Positions 16,547-27,064 of a DNA stretch of 64,000 nucleotides are shown here, one piece after another. The stretch is from NCBI GenBank assembly GCA_014649575.1, contig BMTH01000013.1, forward strand, positions 1-64,000, read 5' to 3'. The position numbers were made by a program, and so were the translations under genes. The notes under the pieces were generated by a model. That model was not told the DNA's origin. It ran no database searches and saw only the letters and a program-made list of their open reading frames with translations. The number at the start of each line of letters is the position of its first letter. Positions within the stretch are counted from its first letter, which is position 1. The DNA is from Streptomyces griseoincarnatus (GTDB lineage: Bacteria > Actinomycetota > Actinomycetes > Streptomycetales > Streptomycetaceae).

Positions 16547-17485
16547 ATGACGTACTGCCTGCTCCTGCTGAGTGCGGTCGCCGTGACCGCCGCCGTGCCC
16601 GTCCCCCGCCTGCTGACCCGGGCGAAGTGGCCGGAACGGGAGCCGGTCGTTGCCCTGTGGGTGTGGCAGTGCCTGGTCGCCACCGTGCTGCTGTGCTGTC
16701 TGACCGCCCTGGCGCTGGGCGCCGCCGCCGTCTTCGGCACCGTGCGCGCGCAGTTGTTCGCCCCGGCGCCGCCCGCCGTGACCGCCGCCTACGACCTGTC
16801 GCACGCCTCGCCGTGGACGACCGTCCTCACCGTGCTGCTGGCCTGCGGCGCCGCCTGGACCACGGCGGTGCTCGCCCGTGAGCTGGTCGAGGCCCGCCGC
16901 CGTCGCGCCGGCGCCCGCGCACACCTGCGGGACCGCGCGCCCGACCTTCCGGCGGGGCTCCCCGAGGGACGCGGGCCGCTGCTGGTGCTGGAGGAGGAGT
17001 ACCCGGACGCCTGGTGGATGCCGGGCAGCCCGCCCCAGCTGATCGTCACGACCGGTGCGCTGCAGCGGCTCACGGACCATCAGCTCGACGCGGTCCTCAC
17101 GCACGAGCGCGGTCACGCCCGGGCCCGCCACGACTGGCTGCTGCATCTGTCGGCGGCGCTGGCGGCGGGCTTCCCGCGCGTCCCGCTGTTCGCCCACTTC
17201 TGCGAGCAGACGCACCGGCTGGTGGAGCTGTCCGCCGACGACACGGCCTCCCGGCGCTGCGGGCATCTGACCACCGCGCTGGCGCTGATCGAGCTGAACC
17301 AGCACCGGGGCGTGCTGTCCTGCTCCTCCAGCCACCGGCTGCTCGGCGAACGCGTCGACCGCCTGCTGGAGCCGCCCCCGCGGCTGGGCCGCCGCCACCG
17401 CGCCCTGACGACCGCGGCGGCGTCGCTGGTGCCGCTGGTCCCGCTGCTGATCACGTTCGCACCGGGGCTGACGGCGCTGCCGTGA
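16547..17485 (+). CDS. M56-family (BlaR1-like) membrane metallopeptidase
   Basis: The product has 312 residues. Two N-terminal membrane segments (residues 1-20 and 36-63) are followed by another near 85-110. A soluble domain carries the zinc motif HERGH in LTHERGHARARHDW and a downstream ELSADD Glu. A final hydrophobic helix ends the protein. This is the Streptomyces M56 architecture related to BlaR1/MecR1 without a penicillin-sensor domain. Such genes usually pair with a BlaI/CopY-like repressor, but none is adjacent here. The ATG at 16547 has GGAG at 16535. The substrate is unknown. Confidence 0.85.
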   Translation: MTYCLLLLSAVAVTAAVPVPRLLTRAKWPEREPVVALWVWQCLVATVLLCCLTALALGAAAVFGTVRAQLFAPAPPAVTAAYDLSHASPWTTVLTVLLACGAAWTTAVLARELVEARRRRAGARAHLRDRAPDLPAGLPEGRGPLLVLEEEYPDAWWMPGSPPQLIVTTGALQRLTDHQLDAVLTHERGHARARHDWLLHLSAALAAGFPRVPLFAHFCEQTHRLVELSADDTASRRCGHLTTALALIELNQHRGVLSCSSSHRLLGERVDRLLEPPPRLGRRHRALTTAAASLVPLVPLLITFAPGLTALP

Positions 17486-17640
17486 CCGACGCTCCGGCCG
17501 CCTGCGCGGCCGACGCGTGGTGCCGGACCTGGCGGCCCGGCCGACCACGACTGACGCGCACCGACACGACTGACACCCACCGACGTGGCGGCCTGGGCCG
17601 GGCGGCTTGGGGCGGCCGGATGGCCGAGGTGGCCGGATGG

Positions 17641-17830
17641 CCCGGTGGCCGGGCGGCCGGGCGGCCCGGTGGCCGGGCGGCCGGGCGGCCCGGTGGCCGG
17701 GCGGCCGGGCGGCCCGGTGGCCGGGCGGCCGGGCGGCCCGGTGGCCGGGCGGCCGGGCGGCCCGGTGGCCGGGCGGCCGGGCGGCCCGGTGGCCGGGCGG
17801 CCCGGTGGCCGGGCGGCCCGGTGGCCGAGG
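17641..17830. repeat. GC-only 24-bp minisatellite with 16-bp variants
   Basis: Six head-to-tail copies of a 24-bp unit built only of G, C and one T (17641-17784) are followed by at least two 16-bp versions. The related 8-bp submotif is also seen upstream from about 17588. The array occupies most of the 435-bp gap between the M56 gene and recQ. Neither strand shows a gene with a ribosome site; the long open frames across it are artefacts of the repeat. I see nothing else in the gap. Confidence 0.9.
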
Positions 17831-17920
17831 TCACCAAGGTGGTTCGAGGTAGTTAGGTGGCCGGGCGGCGGGACAGGCCTGGTGACCGGATGGCCACGGC
17901 GGCCCGACGGCCGGGGCTGT

Positions 17921-19894
<1,974 letters not shown>

Positions 19895-20018
19895 CGTCCC
19901 GTCCCCCGCGGCCGTACCTCGGCCACTGCGTCCACCATAGGCGTCCGGACCGACAGCCCCGGAGTTGTCCACAGGCCCGCCCGGAACGCTCCGTCCCTGA
20001 GCGGATCGCGACCGGGAA

Positions 20019-20064
20019 CGACCGCGGCCCGGCACCCCCGCGCGGGGGTGCCGGGCCGCGGTCG
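20019..20064 (-). terminator. 22-bp hairpin ending the nuo operon
   Basis: Arms 20019-20040 and 20043-20064 are perfectly complementary with only two unpaired bases. The hairpin lies just after the nuoN stop at 20083 in the direction of transcription, so it should stop the 16-kb nuo message before recQ. Confidence 0.9.
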
Positions 20065-20082
20065 CGCGTGCGGCGGGGCGCG

Positions 20083-21735
20083 TCAGCGCACGAACACCCC
20101 CGCGTCCCCGGCCAGCTCCAGGAAGTACTGCGGCGCGACACCGAGCACGACCGTGACCGCCACACCGACCGCGATCGCGGTCATGGTCAGCGGCGACGGC
20201 ACCGCGACGGTCGGGCCCTCCGGACGCGGCTCGCTGAAGAACATCAGCACGATGACGCGGATGTAGAAGAACGCCGCGACCGCCGACGAGATCACACCGA
20301 CCACGACCAGCGGGACCGCCCCACCCTCGGCCGCCGCCTTGAACACGGCGAACTTCCCGGCGAATCCGGAGGTCAGCGGGATGCCGGCGAAGGCCAGCAG
20401 GAACACCGCGAACACCGCCGCGACCAGCGGGGAGCGCCGGCCCAGGCCCGCCCAGCGGGACAGGTGGGTCGCCTCGCCGCCCGCGTCCCGCACCAGCGTG
20501 ACCACGGCGAAGGCGCCGATCGTCACGAAGGAGTAGGCCGCCAGGTAGAACAGCACCGACGAGATGCCCGACGGCGTGGCCGCGATGACACCCGCGAGGA
20601 TGAAGCCCGCGTGCGCGATCGACGAGTAGGCCAGCAGGCGCTTGATGTCGGTCTGGGTGATCGCCACGATCGCGCCGGCCAGCATGGTGACGATGGCGAC
20701 GCCCCACATGACCGGCCGCCAGTCCCAGCGCAGGCCCGGCAGCACCACGTACAGCAGACGCAGCAGGGCGCCGAACGCCGCGACCTTGGTCGCCGCCGCC
20801 ATGAAGCCGGTGACCGGGGTGGGCGCGCCCTGGTAGACGTCGGGCGTCCACATGTGGAACGGCACCGCGCCGACCTTGAACAGCAGGCCCATGACCAGCA
20901 GCGCGGCGCCGATCAGCAGCAGCGCGTCGTTGCCCATGGTGTTCGCGAGCGCCGGGGTGATCTCCGGGACGGTGCCGTCGACGACCTGCGCGATCGTCGC
21001 GTACGACATGGAGCCCGCGTAGCCGTACAGCAGGGCGATGCCGAACAGCGTGAACGCGGAGGCGAACGCGCCGAGCAGGAAGTACTTGACCGCAGCCTCC
21101 TGCGACATCAGCCGCTTGCGCCGGGCCAGCGCGCACAGCAGGTACAGCGGGAGGGAGAGGACCTCCAGCGCCACGAACAGCGTCAGCAGGTCGTTGGCCG
21201 CCGGGAAGACCAGCATGCCGGCGACCGCGAAGAGCAGCAGCGGGAACACCTCGGTGGTGGTGAACCCGGCCTTGACGGCGCGCTTCTCGCTGTCGCTGCC
21301 GGGGACGGCCGCGGCCTGCGCGGCGAAGGAGTCCACGCGGTTGCCGTGCGCCTCCGGGTCGAGCCGGCGCTCGGCGAAGGTGAACAGACCCACCAGCGCC
21401 GTCAGCAGGATCGTGCCCTGGAGGAAGAGCGCCGGTCCGTCGACGGCGATCGCGCCCATGGCGGCGATTCCCGCCTTGGTGGTGGCGTACCCGTCGGCGG
21501 CGAGCGCCACGACCGCGGCGAACGCGGCGACGAGCGCGACCGCGGAAACGAAGATCTGCGTGTGGTAACGGGACTTGCGCGGCACGAAGGCCTCGACCAG
21601 CACCCCGACGACCGCCGCGCCGACGACGATCAGCGTGGGCGCGAGCTGCCCGTACTCGATCTTGGGTGCGTCGATCTTGGCGATCGGATCGGCCGCGGTT
21701 GTCCACAGGCTGTGGACGGCTGCTGTTGCGCTCAC
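20083..21735 (-). CDS. nuoN: NADH-quinone oxidoreductase subunit N
   Basis: The product has 550 residues with about 14 hydrophobic helices. The conserved core of a Mrp/antiporter-like subunit is visible: SYATIAQVVDGTV, then LLALVAM-type segments, the Lys in TQTDIKRLLAYSSIAHAG, and PLTSGFAGKFAVFKAA. It is one of three antiporter-like proton-pumping subunits in the membrane arm of complex I. The GTG at 21735 overlaps the nuoM stop (GTGA), indicating coupled translation. It is the last gene of the operon. Confidence 0.95.
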   Translation of the reverse strand: MSATAAVHSLWTTAADPIAKIDAPKIEYGQLAPTLIVVGAAVVGVLVEAFVPRKSRYHTQIFVSAVALVAAFAAVVALAADGYATTKAGIAAMGAIAVDGPALFLQGTILLTALVGLFTFAERRLDPEAHGNRVDSFAAQAAAVPGSDSEKRAVKAGFTTTEVFPLLLFAVAGMLVFPAANDLLTLFVALEVLSLPLYLLCALARRKRLMSQEAAVKYFLLGAFASAFTLFGIALLYGYAGSMSYATIAQVVDGTVPEITPALANTMGNDALLLIGAALLVMGLLFKVGAVPFHMWTPDVYQGAPTPVTGFMAAATKVAAFGALLRLLYVVLPGLRWDWRPVMWGVAIVTMLAGAIVAITQTDIKRLLAYSSIAHAGFILAGVIAATPSGISSVLFYLAAYSFVTIGAFAVVTLVRDAGGEATHLSRWAGLGRRSPLVAAVFAVFLLAFAGIPLTSGFAGKFAVFKAAAEGGAVPLVVVGVISSAVAAFFYIRVIVLMFFSEPRPEGPTVAVPSPLTMTAIAVGVAVTVVLGVAPQYFLELAGDAGVFVR

Positions 21736-23303
21736 TTGGCCGCCTCCACCTCGGGCTGGGGGTCCTTCTGCTGTACGTCGGACAAGGTCTGCTTCACCGC
21801 CGGGTTCACGATGTCCGTCACGGGCTTCGGGTAGACGCCCAGGAACACCAGCAGCACGACCAGCGGCGCCACCACCGCGATCTCCCGCACCCTGAGGTCG
21901 GGCATCGCGGCGACCTCTGGCTTCACCGGGCCGGTCATCGTCCGCTGGTAGAGGACGAGGGTGTAGAGGGCGGCGAGCACGATGCCGAAGGTGGCGATGA
22001 TGCCGATCACCGGATAGCGCGTGAACGTGCCGACCAGGACCAGGAACTCACTGACGAAGGGCGCGAGGCCCGGCAGCGAGAGGGTGGCGAGACCGCCGAT
22101 CAGGAAGGTGCCGGCGAGCACCGGGGCCACCTTCTGCACACCCCCGAAGTCGGCGATGAGCCGCGAACCGCGCCGGGAGATCAGGAAGCCGGCGATCAGC
22201 ATGAGCACGGCGGTCGAGATGCCGTGGTTGACCATGTAGAGCGTCGCCCCGGACTGGCCCTGGCTGGTCATCGCGAAGATGCCCATCACGATGAAGCCGA
22301 AGTGCGAGATGGAGGCGTAGGCGATCAGCCGCTTGATGTCGCGCTGGCCGACGGCGAGCAGCGCGCCGTAGATGATGCTGATCACCGCCAGCACCAGGAT
22401 CACCGGAGTCGCCCACTTGCTGGCCTCCGGGAAGAGCTGGAGGCAGAAGCGGAGCATCGCGAAGGCGCCCACCTTGTCGACCACCGCGGTGATGAGCACG
22501 GCGACCGGGGCGGTGGACTCCTGCATGGCGTTGGGCAGCCAGGTGTGCAGCGGCCACAGCGGCGCCTTCACCGCGAAGGCGAAGAAGAAGCCGAGGAACA
22601 GCCAGCGTTCGGTGCTGGTCGCCATCTCCAGCTCGCCGTTGGCCCGGGCCTGCGCGATCTCGGTGAGGGAGAAGTTCCCCGCGACCACGTACAGCCCGAT
22701 CACCGCGGCCAGCATGATCAGACCGCCGGCCAGGTTGTAGAGGAGGAACTTCACCGCCGCGTACGACCGCTGGGTGGCCGCCTTCTCCTCGCCGTCCTTG
22801 TGGGCACGGTCCCCGAAGCCTCCGATGAGGAAGTACATCGGGATGAGCATGGCTTCGAAGAAAATGTAGAAGAGGAAGACGTCGGTGGCCTCGAAGGAGA
22901 TGATCACCATCGCCTCGACGGCCAGGATCAGGGCGAAGAAGCCCTGCGTCGGCCGCCACCGCCTGCTGCCCGTCTCCAGCGGGTCGGCGTCGTGCCAGCC
23001 GGCCAGCACGATGAACGGGATCAGCAGCGCGGTCAACGCGATCAGCGCCACCGCGATGCCGTCGACGCCCAGTTCGTAGCGGACGCCGAAGTCGGCGATC
23101 CAGGAGTGGGACTCGGTGAGCTGGTAGCGGTCGCCGTCCGGGTCGAAGCGGACCAGGACGGTGATCGCCAGGGCGAGGGTGGCCAGCGAGAACAGCAGGG
23201 CCAGCCACTTGGCCGCCGTGCGCTTCGCGGCCGGTACGGCGGCCGTGGCGATCGCCCCGATGGCCGGGAGCGCCGCCGTCGCTGTCAGGAGAGGAAAGGA
23301 CAT
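21732..23303 (-). CDS. nuoM: NADH-quinone oxidoreductase subunit M
   Basis: The product has 523 residues with about 14 membrane segments. VGQRDIKRLIAYASISHFGF carries the conserved Lys of antiporter-like subunits, and NAMQESTAPVAVLITAVVDKVGAF gives a second Lys. PLWPLHTWLP and FEAMLIPMYFLIGGFG are NuoM hallmarks. It pumps protons in the membrane arm. Spacing is close: five bases after the nuoL stop and overlapping the nuoN start. Confidence 0.95.
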   Translation of the reverse strand: MSFPLLTATAALPAIGAIATAAVPAAKRTAAKWLALLFSLATLALAITVLVRFDPDGDRYQLTESHSWIADFGVRYELGVDGIAVALIALTALLIPFIVLAGWHDADPLETGSRRWRPTQGFFALILAVEAMVIISFEATDVFLFYIFFEAMLIPMYFLIGGFGDRAHKDGEEKAATQRSYAAVKFLLYNLAGGLIMLAAVIGLYVVAGNFSLTEIAQARANGELEMATSTERWLFLGFFFAFAVKAPLWPLHTWLPNAMQESTAPVAVLITAVVDKVGAFAMLRFCLQLFPEASKWATPVILVLAVISIIYGALLAVGQRDIKRLIAYASISHFGFIVMGIFAMTSQGQSGATLYMVNHGISTAVLMLIAGFLISRRGSRLIADFGGVQKVAPVLAGTFLIGGLATLSLPGLAPFVSEFLVLVGTFTRYPVIGIIATFGIVLAALYTLVLYQRTMTGPVKPEVAAMPDLRVREIAVVAPLVVLLVFLGVYPKPVTDIVNPAVKQTLSDVQQKDPQPEVEAAK

Positions 23304-23308
23304 CGGTA

Positions 23309-25273
23309 TCAGACCGCCCTCATCAGCAGGGTCGCGGCGGCGAGGACCGCCGCGCCGCCGAACATCGAGACCGCGTAGGACCGCGCGAAGCCGTTCTGCA
23401 GCCGGCGCATCCGCCCGGACAGACCGCCCACGGAGGCGGCCGTGCCGTTGACGACCCCGTCGACCAGGGTGTGGTCGACGTACACCAGCGAGCGCGTGAG
23501 GTGCTCGCCGCCGCGGACCAGGACCACGTGGTTGAAGTCGTCCTGGTACAGGTCACGGCGGGCGGCCCGGGTGAGCAGCGAACCGCGCGGGGCGACGGCC
23601 GGCACCGGGCGCCGTCCGTACTGCGCCCAGGCGATCGCCACGCCGATCACCATCACGGCGACCGTGGACAGCGTCACCGTCAGGGCGCTGACCGGCGGGT
23701 GCCCGTGGGCGTGCCCGGTGACCGGCTCCAGCCAGTGGATGAACCGGTCGCCGATGCTGAAGAACGCGCCGCCCGCGACCGATCCGACGGCCAGCACGAT
23801 CATCGGGACCGTCATGACCTTCGGCGACTCGTGCGGGTGCGGCGGCTCGTACGCGCCGCGCGTCTCGGCGGCCGGCTCCACGTCCGGGGAGGCGGGGGAC
23901 GGCGTGGGCGCGTTGCGCCAGCGCTCCTCGCCGAAGAACGTCATCAGCATCACGCGCGTCATGTAGTACGCGGTGATGGCCGCGCCCAGCAGGGCGCAGG
24001 CGCCGAGGATCCAGCCCTCGGTGCCGCCCTTGGCGAACGCCGCCTCGATGATCTTGTCCTTGGAGAAGAAGCCGGACAGGCCCGGGAAGCCGATGATGGC
24101 GAGGTAGCCGAGCCCGAACGTGACGAAGGTGACCGGCATGTACTTCCTGAGGCCGCCGTAGCGGCGCATATCGACCTCGTCGTTCATGCCGTGCATGACC
24201 GAACCGGCGCCGAGGAAGAGCCCGGCCTTGAAGAAGCCGTGCGTCACCAGGTGCATGATCGCGAAGACGTAGCCGATCGGGCCGAGGCCCGCGGCCAGCA
24301 CCATGTAGCCGATCTGCGACATGGTCGAGCCGGCCAGCGCCTTCTTGATGTCGTCCTTGGCGCAACCGACGATCGCACCGAACAGCAGCGTGACCGCGCC
24401 GACGACGGTGACCACCAGCTGGGCGTCCGGCGCTCCGTTGAAGATGGCCGCCGAGCGGACGATCAGATAGACACCCGCGGTCACCATGGTCGCGGCGTGG
24501 ATGAGGGCCGAGACGGGGGTCGGGCCCTCCATCGCGTCCCCGAGCCAGGACTGCAGCGGCACCTGGGCGGACTTGCCGCACGCGGCGAGCAGCAGCATCA
24601 GGGCGATCGCGGTCAGCTTGCCCTCGCCCGCCTCGCCGGCGAGACCGGCCTCCCCGTTGCCGCCGAGCACCGGCCCGAAGGCGAAGGTGCCGAACCACAG
24701 GAACATCAGCATGATCGCGATGGACAGGCCCATGTCACCGACACGGTTGACCAGGAAGGCCTTCTTCGCGGCCGTGGCCGCGCTGGGCTTGTGCTGCCAG
24801 AAGCCGATCAGCAGGTAGGAGGCGAGACCGACGCCCTCCCAGCCGACGTACAGCAGCAGGTAGTTGTCGGCGAGGACCAGGATCAGCATCGCCGCGAGGA
24901 ACAGGTTCAGGTAGCCGAAGAAGCGGCGGCGCCGCTCGTCGTGCTCCATGTACCCGACGGAATAGAGGTGGATCAGCGAGCCGACGCCGGTGATCAGCAG
25001 CACGAACGTCATCGACAGCTGGTCGAGCCGGAAGGCGACGTCCGCCTGGAAGCCCTCCACCGGGATCCAGCTGAACAGGTGCTGCACGACCGTGCGGTCC
25101 TCGGCGCCCTTGCCCAGCAGGTCGGTGAAGAGCACCAGGCCGAGCGCGAAGGACACGGCGGCCAGGGCCGTGCCGATCCAATGGCCCACGGCGTCCAGCC
25201 GGCGGCCGCCGCACAGCAGGACCGCCGCTCCGAGCAGAGGCGCCGCCACCAGCAGCGCAATCAGGTTCTCCAC
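23309..25273 (-). CDS. nuoL: NADH-quinone oxidoreductase subunit L
   Basis: The product has 654 residues, the usual length for NuoL, with about 16 membrane segments and the long C-terminal amphipathic arm. It carries WEGVGLASYLLIGFWQHKPS, the antiporter core DAMEGPTPVSALIHAATMVT with its charged residues, and CAKDDIKKALAGSTMSQIGY. It provides one of the proton channels, and the C-terminal lateral helix clamps the membrane arm. The GTG start lies 14 bases after the nuoK stop. Confidence 0.95.
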   Translation of the reverse strand: MENLIALLVAAPLLGAAVLLCGGRRLDAVGHWIGTALAAVSFALGLVLFTDLLGKGAEDRTVVQHLFSWIPVEGFQADVAFRLDQLSMTFVLLITGVGSLIHLYSVGYMEHDERRRRFFGYLNLFLAAMLILVLADNYLLLYVGWEGVGLASYLLIGFWQHKPSAATAAKKAFLVNRVGDMGLSIAIMLMFLWFGTFAFGPVLGGNGEAGLAGEAGEGKLTAIALMLLLAACGKSAQVPLQSWLGDAMEGPTPVSALIHAATMVTAGVYLIVRSAAIFNGAPDAQLVVTVVGAVTLLFGAIVGCAKDDIKKALAGSTMSQIGYMVLAAGLGPIGYVFAIMHLVTHGFFKAGLFLGAGSVMHGMNDEVDMRRYGGLRKYMPVTFVTFGLGYLAIIGFPGLSGFFSKDKIIEAAFAKGGTEGWILGACALLGAAITAYYMTRVMLMTFFGEERWRNAPTPSPASPDVEPAAETRGAYEPPHPHESPKVMTVPMIVLAVGSVAGGAFFSIGDRFIHWLEPVTGHAHGHPPVSALTVTLSTVAVMVIGVAIAWAQYGRRPVPAVAPRGSLLTRAARRDLYQDDFNHVVLVRGGEHLTRSLVYVDHTLVDGVVNGTAASVGGLSGRMRRLQNGFARSYAVSMFGGAAVLAAATLLMRAV

Positions 25274-25287
25274 GATTCAGCAGCCCC

Positions 25288-25587
25288 TCACAGCTTCATC
25301 AGGCTGGCGTCGTCGACCGAGGCCGAGTGGCGGGAACGGAACAGGGACACGATGATCGCCAGCCCGACCACGACCTCCGCGGCGGCGACGACCATCGTGA
25401 AGAACGCGATGATCTGGCCGTCGAGGTTGCCGTGCATACGGGAGAAGGCGACGAACGCGAGGTTGCAGGCGTTGAGCATCAGCTCGACGCACATGAACAC
25501 CACGATCGCGTTGCGCCGGATCAGCACACCGGTGGCGCCGATGGTGAACAGGAGCGCCGCCAGGTACAGGTAGTTGACGGGATTCAC
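25288..25587 (-). CDS. nuoK: NADH-quinone oxidoreductase subunit K
   Basis: The product has 99 residues with three membrane helices. Conserved acidic residues of NuoK are visible in CVELMLNACNLAF (helix 2) and AAAEVVVGLAIIVSLFR (helix 3). This small core subunit forms part of the E-channel linking quinone chemistry to proton pumping. The GTG overlaps the nuoJ stop (GTGA). Confidence 0.95.
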   Translation of the reverse strand: MNPVNYLYLAALLFTIGATGVLIRRNAIVVFMCVELMLNACNLAFVAFSRMHGNLDGQIIAFFTMVVAAAEVVVGLAIIVSLFRSRHSASVDDASLMKL

Positions 25588-26426
25588 TTCGACGCCTCCT
25601 CGGCCCGCTTGAAGTTCGGCGGCTGGATCGCGCGGCGCTCCAGGCGCTCCTCCGCGCGCTGCTCCAGCGCCCGCAGGTCGTTGAGCGCCTCCCGGGACAC
25701 GTCACGGACCTGGCCGCGGTCCCGCAGCGTCTTGCTGACGGTGAGGTCCGACGGGGTGCCGTCGGGCAGCAGGCCCGCGATGTCGACCGCGTTGTGCCGG
25801 GCGTAGACGCCGGGCGCGGGCAGCGGCGGCAGGTACGTGCCCTCGCGGACGCGCTGCTCCGCCATCTCCCGCTGCGTCCTGGCCCGTTCGGTGCGCTCCC
25901 GGTGGGTGAGCACCATCGCGCCGACGGCCGCCGTGATGAGCAGCGCGCCGGTGATCTCGAAGGCGAACACGTACCGGGTGAACATCAGGGAGGCGAGACC
26001 CTGGACGTTCCCCCCGGCGTTGGCCTCGCCGACGCCGCTGAACTCGCTCAGCGCGGCGTTGCCGATGCCGCCGACCAGCAGGACGCCGAAGCCGAGGCCG
26101 CACAGCAGGGCCATCCAGCGCTGGCCCTTGATGGTCTCCTTCAGGGAGTCCGCGGCCGTGACGCCGACGAGCATCACCACGAACAGGAACAGCATCATGA
26201 TCGCGCCGGTGTAGACGACGATCTGCACGGCGCCCAGGAAGTAGGCGCCGTTGGCCAGGTAGAACACGGCCAGAATGATCATGGTCCCGGCGAGGCAGAG
26301 CGCGCTGTGCACGGCCCGCCGCATGAAGACGGTGCACAGGGCGCCGATCACGGCGACGGTGCCGAGGATCCAGAACTGCACGGCCTCGCCGGTGGAGGTC
26401 GAGTAGGCGGCGAGCTGCTCGGTCAT
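25584..26426 (-). CDS. nuoJ: NADH-quinone oxidoreductase subunit J
   Basis: The product has 280 residues. The N-terminal half has the five-helix NuoJ core (FWILGTVAVIGALCTVFMRR, then LAVFYLANGAYFLGAVQIVV, then YTGAIMMLFLFVVMLVG with the pi-bulge helix region). The C-terminal 100 residues form a hydrophilic, charged tail longer than in E. coli, as is usual in actinobacteria. The ATG at 26426 overlaps the nuoI stop (ATGA). It is a core membrane subunit. Confidence 0.93.
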   Translation of the reverse strand: MTEQLAAYSTSTGEAVQFWILGTVAVIGALCTVFMRRAVHSALCLAGTMIILAVFYLANGAYFLGAVQIVVYTGAIMMLFLFVVMLVGVTAADSLKETIKGQRWMALLCGLGFGVLLVGGIGNAALSEFSGVGEANAGGNVQGLASLMFTRYVFAFEITGALLITAAVGAMVLTHRERTERARTQREMAEQRVREGTYLPPLPAPGVYARHNAVDIAGLLPDGTPSDLTVSKTLRDRGQVRDVSREALNDLRALEQRAEERLERRAIQPPNFKRAEEASK

Positions 26427-27064
26427 CGCCCGATCACCTTCTCCGAGGCGGGCTCCTCCGGACCGAACGTGGACTCGGCCTCCTGGACCACCTCGCCCTC
26501 GGAGTGGGCGGTCTGACGCTCCGTGCCGGGTGCCGCCTCGGTCACCAGACCGCGGTAGTAGTCCTGTTCGTCCGTGCCCGGGTACATGGCGTGCGGCGCC
26601 TCGACCATGCCCTCCTCCAGGCCGGCGAGCAGCTGCTCCTTGGTGTAGATGAGGTTCGCCCGGCTGGAGTCGGCCAGTTCGAACTCGTTGGTCATCGTCA
26701 GCGCGCGCGTCGGGCACGCCTCGATGCACAGCCCGCACAGGATGCAGCGGGCGTAGTTGATCTGGTAGACGCGGCCGTACCGCTCGCCGGGCGAGTAGCG
26801 CTCCTCCTCCGTGTTGTCCGCGCCTTCGACGTAGATCGCGTCGGCGGGACAGGCCCAGGCGCACAGCTCGCAGCCGACGCACTTCTCCAGGCCGTCCGGA
26901 TGGCGGTTGAGCTGGTGCCGTCCGTGGAAGCGCGGGGCCGTGGTCTTCTGCTGCTCCGGGTACTGCTCGGTGAGCCGCTTCTTGAACATGGCCTTGAAGG
27001 TCACGCCGAAGCCGGCCACCGGGTTCAGGAAACCGGGCTTGGTGTCCTTCGGTTCCTCAGCCAT
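26423..27064 (-). CDS. nuoI: NADH-quinone oxidoreductase subunit I (2x 4Fe-4S)
   Basis: The product has 213 residues. Two ferredoxin motifs, CVGCELCAWACP and CILCGLCIEACP, bind clusters N6a and N6b and carry electrons from NuoG toward NuoB. The ATG at 27064 has AAAGGAGG upstream, the best ribosome site in the operon, and overlaps the nuoH end by eight bases. The C-terminal 60 residues form an actinobacterial extension. It sits in the connecting part of the peripheral arm. Confidence 0.95.
   Translation of the reverse strand: MAEEPKDTKPGFLNPVAGFGVTFKAMFKKRLTEQYPEQQKTTAPRFHGRHQLNRHPDGLEKCVGCELCAWACPADAIYVEGADNTEEERYSPGERYGRVYQINYARCILCGLCIEACPTRALTMTNEFELADSSRANLIYTKEQLLAGLEEGMVEAPHAMYPGTDEQDYYRGLVTEAAPGTERQTAHSEGEVVQEAESTFGPEEPASEKVIGR

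Noticed and set aside
17641..17830. CRISPR or coding region in the 24-bp repeats
   Set aside because: There are no unique spacers, and the translated frames are only Gly/Arg/Ala/Pro repeats without start signals.
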